DNA of 6,544 bases from Actinomycetota bacterium (lineage in GTDB: Bacteria > Actinomycetota > Thermoleophilia > Solirubrobacterales > Solirubrobacteraceae), in contig VAYD01000204.1 of NCBI GenBank assembly GCA_005883905.1, forward strand, positions 6,573 through 13,116, in the 5' to 3' direction. A program made the position numbers and the translations under genes. This document shows positions 1-5,977 of this stretch, piece after piece. Numbering within the stretch: position 1 is the first letter of the stretch; each line of letters opens with the position of its first letter. The notes beneath the pieces are model-generated. The model saw only the letters and a list, made by a program, of their open reading frames with translations, had not been told where the DNA came from and made no database searches.

Positions 1-161
1 AGCTCGAGGACGCGCACGCTCAGGCGACAGGGTTTGACCCTCGGGCCGCGCCCGAGGAGTACGTCTACCTGCGGATCACGCCCGACGCGATCCAGGCGTG
101 GCGCGAGTCCGACGAGCTCCCCGGCCGGCAGCTCATGCGCCGGGGAACGTGGCTCGACTGA
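1..161 (+). CDS. C-terminal part of a pyridoxamine 5'-phosphate oxidase-like (split-barrel flavin-binding) protein, 5' end outside window
   Basis: The reading frame is open from position 3 to the TGA at 159-161, giving the last 52 residues; the start lies before the window. The tail runs from EEYVYLRITPDAIQAW to ELPGRQLMRRGTWLD. A 'VxLRITPxxIQAWRExxELPGRxLMRxGxWL' ending is, from memory, typical of actinobacterial PNPOx-like proteins, which form homodimeric split barrels binding FMN or F420 and act as oxidoreductases or haem/flavin-binding proteins. Third codon positions are nearly all G or C, supporting real coding sequence. It is the only long plus-strand gene here and is not part of the minus-strand oxidative operon. 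The family call rests on the C-terminus alone, so cofactor and substrate cannot be given. Confidence 0.6.
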   Translation, partial: LEDAHAQATGFDPRAAPEEYVYLRITPDAIQAWRESDELPGRQLMRRGTWLD

Positions 162-201
162 CTCGTGTCACGAATCGGCGTGCCGATAAGACATCGTAGA
201 T

Positions 202-336
202 ATGGCAGCGCTGACTCTGATGCTTCGACCAATCCCCGGCGGATGGGCCGTCTACCTCTCCAACGGCCGCGAGCTCGCTCGCTACCACGGCCTCGGCGCC
301 CGCTGGCGGGCGCTGCGGTACGTGGCCGGCGCCTGA
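202..336 (+). CDS. Small 44-residue protein of unknown function
   Basis: ATG at 202-204, TGA at 334-336. The product starts MAALTLMLRPIPGGWAVYLS and continues NGRELARYHGLGARWRALRY, ending VAGA. An in-frame TAA at 187-189 excludes a much longer N-terminus; a second ATG at 220 (Met7) is an alternative start. Neither start has a clear Shine-Dalgarno sequence. From codon 15 onward 29 of 30 third positions are G or C, as in the neighbouring genes, whereas the first 14 codons are less biased, which slightly favours the shorter start. 'GGWAVYLSNGRELARYHG' reads as a small beta-hairpin-like unit followed by a basic, Trp-containing helix. There is no signal peptide or membrane segment. I do not recognise a named family. 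A terminator-like hairpin begins 13 bases after the stop. Confidence 0.55.
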   Translation: MAALTLMLRPIPGGWAVYLSNGRELARYHGLGARWRALRYVAGA

Positions 337-349
337 ACCACGCACGCAA

Positions 350-375
350 GGAGGCCCGCCGTTTGGCGGGCCTCC
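350..375. terminator. Perfect 11-bp GC hairpin between convergent genes, probable bidirectional terminator
   Basis: GGAGGCCCGCC (350-360) and GGCGGGCCTCC (365-375) are perfect inverted repeats with a GTTT loop. The hairpin lies 13 bases after the stop of the small plus-strand gene and 38 bases beyond the stop of the minus-strand gene ending at 414, so it could end transcripts from both sides. No U-tract follows on either strand, which is common for high-GC actinobacterial hairpin terminators but leaves the function inferred. The left arm can also pair with 382-391 (see findings). Confidence 0.65.
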
Positions 376-413
376 CCGGTCGGCCTCCTTGCCCTACTGG
401 ACCGTCCGCTTGT

Positions 414-932
414 TCAGTGCCCGAGCGTGACCGGGCGCCGGCGGTTGATCGCGACCATCGCCCCGACCGCCGCCATGGCGATCAGCAGCGCGATGCCCGC
501 TCCGACCGCGGCCGAGCCGAAGTCGAAGTCGTTCGTGCTGCCCTTGGGCTGCGCGACGGGCGCGCCGACCTTCGGCGCCGTCGGCTGGACCGGCACCTGC
601 GTGTCGGGGGACCGCAGATCGATCTTGGTCGGCTGCACCTGGACCGGCACCTGCGTGTCAGGCGTCCGCAGGTCGACCTTGGTCGCCGGCAGCTGAACCG
701 GAGTCGCGGCATCCGGCGAACGCAGATCCACCTTCGTGTGCGTGAACTCGACCGGCGTCACCGCATCCGGTGTCCGCAGGTCGATCTGCGCGTGGCTGAT
801 CTGCGCATGGCTGCCCGGCAGGTGCTGCGGGTCCGCGGCCGGGCGGGCCGACGCGGCGTGCGGCGCGATCAGCGCGGCAATCGCCATGCCGGTCAGCGCG
901 AGGCTGCGAATGAACTGCTGGTGGCGGAGCAT
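414..932 (-). CDS. Secreted, membrane-anchored protein with four 18-residue repeats
   Basis: A 172-residue product starting at the ATG at 932-930. This start is chosen over the in-frame ATG at 980 because it follows a purine-rich ribosome site (943-957, 10 bases upstream) and places a signal peptide at the N-terminus: basic MLRHQQFIRS, hydrophobic core 11-24, likely cleavage after ASA at 27-29. Residues 48-119 hold four tandem 18-residue repeats of consensus (T/A)(K/Q)(I/V)DLR(S/T)PDxxxPV(Q/E), with the DLR core recurring every 18 residues (51, 69, 87, 105). Residues about 140-162 form a hydrophobic segment preceded by Asp/Phe-rich DFDFG and followed by RRR (164-166), so the repeat region should face outside with a short cytoplasmic tail. 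There is no LPXTG sorting motif. The repeats are probably a stalk or a beta-rich binding surface; no enzymatic residues are apparent. The gene converges on the small gene at 202-336 and is separate from the oxidative operon. Confidence 0.75.
   Translation of the reverse strand: MLRHQQFIRSLALTGMAIAALIAPHAASARPAADPQHLPGSHAQISHAQIDLRTPDAVTPVEFTHTKVDLRSPDAATPVQLPATKVDLRTPDTQVPVQVQPTKIDLRSPDTQVPVQPTAPKVGAPVAQPKGSTNDFDFGSAAVGAGIALLIAMAAVGAMVAINRRRPVTLGH
576..791 (-). repeat. Four tandem 54-bp coding repeats (18-residue units)
   Basis: These repeats encode residues 48-119 of the membrane-anchored protein. The period is exactly 54 bases. The two units nearest the C-terminus are the most alike: the 20 bases at 586-605 recur identically at 640-659. 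The N-terminal units are more diverged, which suggests growth of the array by recent duplication at one end. Unit number may vary between strains. Confidence 0.85.
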
Positions 933-942
933 GTGCCTGTTG

Positions 943-957
943 CCTTTCCTTCCTCCC
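943..957 (-). promoter_or_regulatory. Ribosome binding site that sets the start of the anchored repeat protein
   Basis: Read on the minus strand, 957-943 is GGGAGGAAGGAAAGG, an extended purine-rich Shine-Dalgarno region ending 10 bases before the ATG at 932-930. The upstream in-frame ATG at 980 has a pyrimidine-rich leader (CTCTCTCGCC) and no such site, so 932 is the better start. Confidence 0.65.
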
Positions 958-1034
958 GGACCGCCCGTTGCGGTCCTCATGGCGAGAGAGGTTCGGGCGA
1001 GGCGGTAAAGGCGCCGGGGGGTAGGTGGTAAAGG

Positions 1035-1478
1035 TCAGTCGCGCGGGTGCGTGAGCGCCACTCTGACGCCGCGGCGCTTCTTCTTGGACGCGGCCCTGTG
1101 CCGGCGGGCGTGCACCGCCTTCAGCTTCGCGACCCCGGGCCTGCTGATGAGCCCGTCGGGCCCGATGGCGTACACCCTGATGGTCCCGGCGTCCGGTCCC
1201 GGGACGTGGCGGAGGACCGCGAAGCGCCGGGACGACTTGACCGGGAACTCCTGGCGCCGGCCATCCCGGAGCGTCGCGCGGACGACGTAGCGCTTCGCGC
1301 CGGGCGATCGGCTCCACGACACCCGCTCGGTGTTGTGCCCGCGGGTCAGGCGGACGCGGCGCGGCGCGCGCGGCGCCGCGGGAGCCGGTGCGCGGTAGTG
1401 CGCGATGACGATGCTGCGCGTCGGCGGCGCGCCGGCGCCGTGGGGCAAGGCGACGATCTCGCGGCGCCACCCCCTCAT
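1035..1478 (-). CDS. Fibronectin type III-like protein, possibly a 5'-truncated remnant
   Basis: 147 residues from the ATG at 1478-1476; an in-frame GTG at 1511 would add 11 residues of unlikely composition (CEC). Neither start has a good ribosome site. Residues about 36-120 resemble a fibronectin type III beta-sandwich: RRVRLTRG (strand A), VSWSRSPGAKRYVVRATL with Trp55 and Tyr64 (strands B-C), RDGRRQEFPV, then GTIRVYAIGPDGLISRPGVA (strands F-G). Such domains are common at the ends of large secreted proteins in actinobacteria and mediate adhesion or spacing. The tail (124-139) is Lys/Arg-rich. There is no signal peptide or anchor, and the N-terminal 'REIVALPHG...IVIAHYRAPAPAAP' looks like the end of a preceding domain plus linker. 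This supports a broken gene that lost its 5' part, though a small stand-alone protein is possible. An in-frame TGA at 1560-1562 bounds the frame upstream. Confidence 0.5.
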   Translation of the reverse strand: MRGWRREIVALPHGAGAPPTRSIVIAHYRAPAPAAPRAPRRVRLTRGHNTERVSWSRSPGAKRYVVRATLRDGRRQEFPVKSSRRFAVLRHVPGPDAGTIRVYAIGPDGLISRPGVAKLKAVHARRHRAASKKKRRGVRVALTHPRD

Positions 1479-1568
1479 GGGCCGACACTCGCAGACGCGG
1501 GTAGCCCGCACAAGGGAAGCCGCGGTCTGGCTGTGGATCCCGCGGTGGCGGGGCGGCCGTCAGCGGCC

Positions 1569-1611
1569 GTGGGCCCCGAGAACCGCGACTATCGCGGTTT
1601 TGGGGGCCCAC
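1569..1611. terminator. Long near-perfect hairpin downstream of the P450 fusion operon, probable terminator or palindromic repeat element
   Basis: Arms 1569-1588 and 1592-1611 are 20 bases each with a 3-base CTA loop. All positions pair except one G-G mismatch, with one G-U wobble. The inner part is AACCGCGA/TCGCGGTT and the outer part is GTGGGCCCC/GGGGGCCCAC. It lies 62 bases past the stop of the minus-strand operon and before the fibronectin-like gene, where a terminator is expected. There is no U-tract on the minus strand beyond the stem. Its length and symmetry also fit a dispersed palindromic element; the window contains only one copy. Confidence 0.6.
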
Positions 1612-1673
1612 ACCTGGCGCTACGCGGCTCAATCTTCTCTCGCGGACCGCCAACCAACGCCGGGGACTTACGA

Positions 1674-4568
1674 CTAGAACCGCAGCGGGAGGTTCGTGAC
1701 CGCGCGCAGGTACGGATCGGTCTGCCACTGCGGGTCGCCGTCCAGCGCGAGGTTCGGGAACTCGTTGATCAACCGCTCGATCGCCACCGGGCCGACGAGC
1801 CGCACCAGCGGCGCGCCGATGCAGTAGTGGATGCCGTCCCCGAACGCCATGTGCGCCTCACCCGACCGCTCGATATCGAACGCCTCGGGATCGGGGAACA
1901 CGGCCGGGTCGTGGTCGGCCGAGCCGACGACCGCCGTGACCTTCGAGCCCTTCGGGTACGCGTGGCCCCCGACCTCGGTGTCGACGGCCGCGTAGCGGTC
2001 GATCACCTGCACGGGCCCGTCCATCCGCAGCATCTCCTCCAGCGCGTTCCCGACCAGCGACGGGTCCTTGCGCAGCGCCGACATCTGGTCCGGGTTCAGC
2101 AGCAGGTTGCGCACGCCCGTGCCGATGATGAACGTGGTCGAAAGATACCCCGCGACGAGGAAGTCGATGGCGCACATCTGGACCTCCTGCGGACTCAACC
2201 CGGCCTTGGCGAATGCGTCGCAGATCTGCGCGAACAGGCCCTCCGTCGGCTTCGCGTCGTTGGCGAGCTGCATCCCTTCGAAGAACGAGTTCAGCGCCAT
2301 CGAGCACGTCGCCCCGGTCCCGCGAACCGCCGGCGTCTGCGTGATGTCGTGGGCCGCGGCGATCGCCGCCTGCCAGGTGATCAGGCCGCTCCAGACGCCC
2401 GGGTCGTTCGGGATCCCGAGCAGCGCGAACAGCACGCTCGACGGCAGCGGCAACGCGTAGTCCTGGATCAGCTCCATGCGCCCGTGCTGCTTGGCCGTGG
2501 CGAGCAGCGGACCCGCGAACTGGCGCGCCAACCCCGGCGCGGACTGGATCACGATGTTGAACATCGGCTCGAGGATCTCCCGCAGCTGCGTGTGCAGCGG
2601 CGGGTCGGACGCGAACAGGCCCTCGGGGAAGTTCGCCATCGCCCCGTAGGGCCCGTAGGCCGGCGCCGAGCCAATCGGCGAGTTCTTGATCCACACGTCC
2701 TTGGCGGTCAGCACCGTCTGGCAGTCCTCGTAGCGGAACATCCAGTCGGTGGCATAGAGCGGGACCGGATAGATCGGGAAGTGCTCGCGGAATCGAATGT
2801 AGGTGGGATAGGGATCCGCGAGGAACGCCAGGTCGTGCGGGTTGAACGTGGCCGGGTTCCAGCCGTCGACCGTGGCGCCGAGCGCGCCGAGCAGCCACGC
2901 GCTCACCTGGGGCGTGATCGTGAGGTGCTCCTCGTTGTCGCTGGAGAACGCGTAGTCGGCGAACGGGCTGGCGCCCGACCCGGGTGCCGGCACCGGCGTG
3001 AACGGGTCCTGCTTGAGGTCCAGCGCGCTCACCGTCGGCACCGTGCACGTGCTGTCGTAGGCGTGCACGACGCTCCCGCAGCCGACCCCTGCCGCGATCG
3101 CGGCGACCTGCCCGTTGTAGGGCTCCTGGCCGCCCGGGGCGCCCTCCCAGGCAACGCCCGCGTCGAACGACAACGACGGCAGCTCGGGCGGGTTGGCCTG
3201 GTACCAGCTCCCCTGCCCGATCACGCCCGCCGCGCCGTCGGCGAGCGTGTGGAGCTCAGCCGTGATCCACGGCTCGCCGCTCCAGGCAAGCGTCTGGGCG
3301 CCGGCCGGCGCGGTGCGCGCGCCATCCCCGCGTCCACTCGAGATCGCCAGCAGCCGCGGCTTCTTCGGGTAGTCGCCCAGGGCCGCCAGGTCACGGACCA
3401 GCTCCTCGCGCAGCGGGCTCGTCTGGACCGCCCCGTCGTGCACCCAGTAGATGTCGAATTGCTGGTTGGCCGGCGAGTCGAGCAGCGCCGCATAGCCCGC
3501 GAGCGCAGGCAGCATCGGCAGGTAGGTGTGCACGAACCACTGCGCGCCGAGCGTCGTGTACGTGCCGGCGTGCGGCGTGTCGATGCTCAGGAACGTGTCC
3601 GTGTTGTGCTGCTCGCCGCGCGCCTCCATCGCCATCAGCGCGTAACGGCTGATCAGCCCGCCCATGCTCATGCCGCCGACGAGCAGCGGCTGGCTGGTGC
3701 GCTTGATCGCCTCCCGGATGCACTCGACGAGCACGTCAGCGTTGCGCTGCACCAGGTCCATCCCCTGATCCAGGCCGACGACCACGATGTCGCGCCCGGC
3801 GTCCCGCAGCGCGATCGCGGTCCCCTGCTGGTCGAGAACGTCGTAGAGGTAATCGGGCGGATGGCCGCCGGGGAAGCCCTCGACCATGATCAGCGGGCGG
3901 CTGATCGCGGATGCACCGTGGGCGTGGTAGACCCACGCGGTCCCGCTGTTGCCGTTCTCGGCCTTCAGCGGCCAGGCCTCGTCGGGGACCGGCGCGGCGG
4001 GCTGCGCGCTGAGCGTCAGGGTGAAGTTGGCCAGGCGAATGTCGGTGCCGTACTGGCAACGGACCGCAACCTGCGCCGAGCCGGCGCCCGCGCCGTACGT
4101 GACGACCAGCGGCGTTCCCATCTGCACCGCCCGGAACCCGCCACCGTCGCCGGGATCGAGTTCGACCGCATCCGGCGCGCCCATGTTGCTCAACACGAAG
4201 TGCTCGGACACCAGGAACGGGACCGTGTGCCCGCGGTAGGCCGGCTGTGCGAGCCCCCACTGGTCGTGCAGCAGCCCGCACGCGAAGAACGCCTCGCGCG
4301 TCTCGACTGGGCCGTGGTCCTGCGACACCTCGTACTGGAAGCGCGCGATCGCGATCGGCAGGGGGCCGTCGGGGCGGAACGCCGCCGTGGCTGCGATCAC
4401 TTCGAACAGCGGCTTCACGGCGCCAGGCTCCGTCGCGCCGTTCTCGAGCCGCAGGTACGCCCCTTCCCATCCGAGCTGCGAGAGCGGCGGCCCTTCGCCG
4501 CTGCCGTCCGGCAGGTTGCTCGATCCCCACGAGATGACCACGCCGCCGACTTGGTCGGTGACCGTCAT
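1674..4568 (-). CDS. Alpha/beta-hydrolase (PGAP1/lipase-like) fused to cytochrome P450
   Basis: A 964-residue protein in one continuous frame. Residues 1-215 are a beta-rich N-terminal region. About 220-560 is a serine hydrolase: oxyanion-loop region VEGFPGG (229-235), nucleophile elbow G299-M-S301-M-G303, the segment HNTDTFLSIDTPHAG (321-335) typical of PGAP1-like lipases, and a likely catalytic His548 in EEHLTI; the acid residue is not certain. After a linker of about 15-20 residues, 570-964 is a full-length soluble bacterial P450: C-helix DPPLHTQLR (655-663), ExxR at E845-R848, and haem loop FGDGIHYCIG with thiolate Cys916. The I helix reads AGYLSTT (806-812), so the normal Asp/Glu before Thr is Leu809 and the Thr is Ser810; the usual proton-relay pair is absent. 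The ATG overlaps the peroxidase stop (ATGA) and follows GGAGG by 6 bases. No signal peptide is visible, so it is probably cytoplasmic. Likely role: hydrolysis or acyl transfer coupled to oxidation of a hydrophobic substrate; the substrate is unknown. Confidence 0.93.
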   Translation of the reverse strand: MTVTDQVGGVVISWGSSNLPDGSGEGPPLSQLGWEGAYLRLENGATEPGAVKPLFEVIAATAAFRPDGPLPIAIARFQYEVSQDHGPVETREAFFACGLLHDQWGLAQPAYRGHTVPFLVSEHFVLSNMGAPDAVELDPGDGGGFRAVQMGTPLVVTYGAGAGSAQVAVRCQYGTDIRLANFTLTLSAQPAAPVPDEAWPLKAENGNSGTAWVYHAHGASAISRPLIMVEGFPGGHPPDYLYDVLDQQGTAIALRDAGRDIVVVGLDQGMDLVQRNADVLVECIREAIKRTSQPLLVGGMSMGGLISRYALMAMEARGEQHNTDTFLSIDTPHAGTYTTLGAQWFVHTYLPMLPALAGYAALLDSPANQQFDIYWVHDGAVQTSPLREELVRDLAALGDYPKKPRLLAISSGRGDGARTAPAGAQTLAWSGEPWITAELHTLADGAAGVIGQGSWYQANPPELPSLSFDAGVAWEGAPGGQEPYNGQVAAIAAGVGCGSVVHAYDSTCTVPTVSALDLKQDPFTPVPAPGSGASPFADYAFSSDNEEHLTITPQVSAWLLGALGATVDGWNPATFNPHDLAFLADPYPTYIRFREHFPIYPVPLYATDWMFRYEDCQTVLTAKDVWIKNSPIGSAPAYGPYGAMANFPEGLFASDPPLHTQLREILEPMFNIVIQSAPGLARQFAGPLLATAKQHGRMELIQDYALPLPSSVLFALLGIPNDPGVWSGLITWQAAIAAAHDITQTPAVRGTGATCSMALNSFFEGMQLANDAKPTEGLFAQICDAFAKAGLSPQEVQMCAIDFLVAGYLSTTFIIGTGVRNLLLNPDQMSALRKDPSLVGNALEEMLRMDGPVQVIDRYAAVDTEVGGHAYPKGSKVTAVVGSADHDPAVFPDPEAFDIERSGEAHMAFGDGIHYCIGAPLVRLVGPVAIERLINEFPNLALDGDPQWQTDPYLRAVTNLPLRF

Positions 4569-5977
4569 GCGCCGCCTCCGTTCGCCAGGTGCCGCAGGCC
4601 ACCGATGCCCGGGATCAACACGTAGACGCTCCCGCGCGTCTGCACGAGCCGCGGCAGCGCCGTCATCACGATCGGGTCGCGGCTGTCGTCGGTGCGCACG
4701 ACGAACTGCCCGCCCATCGCGGGCTGCGCGCCGATCAGCGGATCACGCGTGCCGCGCAGGCCGTGCGTCGCGATGTCCTCGTTGGCCCAGACGCGCAGGA
4801 TGAACTCGTACTGCAGATCGAGATCCCCGCAGATGAACAGCCCGACGAGGCCGCGCTCGACGCGGTCGTCGGGGGCGTCGGGACGCAGCGGCGGGCCGTA
4901 GGGCATGCCGCGCCTGACCAGCCGGCGGCTGTGCGGCTTGCCCATCACGAGCGAACCGCGCGGGTTGAGCCGCCTGATGTGCGCGCCGATCGGACAGCGC
5001 TGGCCCTCGACGTCGTCGTAGTAGGTCGTGTGGCCGGGGCCGGGCGCGTAGTCGAACGCGTTGAGCTCCCGCTTGCGGATCTTCGGATCCGGTTTGTACG
5101 TGTCGGGCGAGAGCGTGAGCGGCACCCCGTTGCGCCAGCGGCCCAGGAGCTTTGCCGCGACGAGCTCGGGGTCCATGTCCCAGCGGTCGGCGCGGTGGCG
5201 CAGGAACTCCTCGAAGCCGTGCACGTCCTGACGCAGGATCCGAAACGCCCCGTACGTCGCGTTCTGGCCGAGCGCCGGCGGGATGCTGCCGAGGTAGTTG
5301 CCGCCGTAGGTGTTGACGTAGTCGCCACCGAGCAGGAAGTCGCCGACGGTGGCCTGCGGCTGCATGTCGCGACGGTCGCGGCCGGGCGCCCCCTCGATCT
5401 GCGGCTGCGCGATCCCGTCGCGATAGCCGAAGTGCACCTTGCCCTTCGGCAGCGCGTTGGCGTCTTGCACGTGCAGCTCCGTCAGATAGGACGAGGCGCA
5501 AAGCTCGCGCAGCCGCGCGGTCAGCTCGTCGATGCGCTTCACGCGATGCTCGTCGGTGTAGAGCGACAGCATCAGGTGCACCGTCGGCGTCATCGTCCCG
5601 CCGACGATCCAGTTCGACGGTGCGCTGTCGTCGACGTCGCCGAGCCCGACGCCATCCGGGTAGTCGGGATCCGCCGAGGCGCGCACGGCCGGCCCCTGCT
5701 GGAACGCCACGGGGAAGGCGCCGAGCGCCTCCGGCGCGACGCCGAGCGCCTGCAGCCCCGCGAAGGTCACGCCGAGGTTCAGCGTGTAGTGCGGCTTGTC
5801 GTCCCACTCCTCGGCGTTGGTGATCTGCGGGCTGCGCTGCTCGTCGCCACTGAGGAGGCCCGCGATGAACGACTTGGCGGCCTTCGCATCCCCGATGCCG
5901 AGCGCGAAGTGGCGCGCGTTGGCGGAGCGATAGCCGCGCAGCAGGTTGCCCTGGATGTCGGTGAGATCGAGCGCCAT
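4565..5977 (-). CDS. DyP-type haem peroxidase
   Basis: A 470-residue dye-decolorizing-type peroxidase, which uses hydrogen peroxide to oxidise phenolic, dye-like or other bulky substrates through a haem. The N-terminus (DLTDIQGNLLRGY, 4-16) is the classic family start. The catalytic GxxDG motif is G184-Y-R-D187-G188 within HFGYRDGIAQP; Asp187 would assist peroxide cleavage. The proximal haem ligand is His333 in CPIGAHIRRLNPR (328-340). The distal Arg probably lies in RRGMPYG (355-361). The C-terminal LQYEFILRVWAN (388-399) is also typical. About 470 residues matches the longer DyP subclass rather than the short secreted or encapsulin-targeted types. No Tat or Sec signal is present, so it should be cytoplasmic. 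The ATG (5977-5975) directly follows the TAG of the upstream gene, and its TGA overlaps the ATG of the hydrolase-P450 gene, so expression of the three is probably coupled. The native substrate is unknown. Confidence 0.96.
   Translation of the reverse strand: MALDLTDIQGNLLRGYRSANARHFALGIGDAKAAKSFIAGLLSGDEQRSPQITNAEEWDDKPHYTLNLGVTFAGLQALGVAPEALGAFPVAFQQGPAVRASADPDYPDGVGLGDVDDSAPSNWIVGGTMTPTVHLMLSLYTDEHRVKRIDELTARLRELCASSYLTELHVQDANALPKGKVHFGYRDGIAQPQIEGAPGRDRRDMQPQATVGDFLLGGDYVNTYGGNYLGSIPPALGQNATYGAFRILRQDVHGFEEFLRHRADRWDMDPELVAAKLLGRWRNGVPLTLSPDTYKPDPKIRKRELNAFDYAPGPGHTTYYDDVEGQRCPIGAHIRRLNPRGSLVMGKPHSRRLVRRGMPYGPPLRPDAPDDRVERGLVGLFICGDLDLQYEFILRVWANEDIATHGLRGTRDPLIGAQPAMGGQFVVRTDDSRDPIVMTALPRLVQTRGSVYVLIPGIGGLRHLANGGGA
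4575..4579 (-). promoter_or_regulatory. Ribosome binding site of the hydrolase-P450 gene, inside the peroxidase gene
   Basis: GGAGG on the minus strand, 6 bases before the ATG at 4568-4566. It lies within the last codons of the DyP peroxidase gene, whose TGA overlaps this ATG, and fixes the start of the 964-residue protein. Confidence 0.75.

Noticed and set aside
414..520. Sortase (LPXTG) anchoring signal in the repeat protein
   Set aside because: No LPXTG or variant precedes the hydrophobic segment; a plain transmembrane anchor explains the C-terminus.
576..791. CRISPR-like array or intergenic satellite
   Set aside because: The 54-base repeats are in frame, encode diverged 18-residue units and have no spacers.
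414..980. Longer version of the anchored protein starting at the ATG at 980
   Set aside because: The extra 16 residues would bury the signal peptide, and that ATG lacks a ribosome site, whereas the ATG at 932 has one.
165..1031. Plus-strand open frame of about 288 codons covering the terminator and the repeat protein
   Set aside because: Repetitive Arg/Asp-rich product arising from the antisense of the 54-base repeats; it runs through the hairpin and the better-supported small gene.
658..1728. Minus-strand open frame of about 356 codons across the fibronectin-like gene and the start of the repeat protein
   Set aside because: Arg/Pro-rich low-complexity product that overlaps two better-supported genes in another frame and spans the intergenic palindrome.
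1674..2870. P450 part as a separate gene with an internal start
   Set aside because: No Met near the boundary; a GTG at residue 555 has no Shine-Dalgarno sequence, and the frame is continuous from the hydrolase.
1047..4625. Plus-strand open frame of about 1192 codons opposite the hydrolase-P450 gene
   Set aside because: Its product is dominated by Arg, Ala, Val and His with no recognisable domain, and it is antisense to a gene with clear catalytic motifs. Long antisense frames are expected in GC-rich genes with biased third positions.
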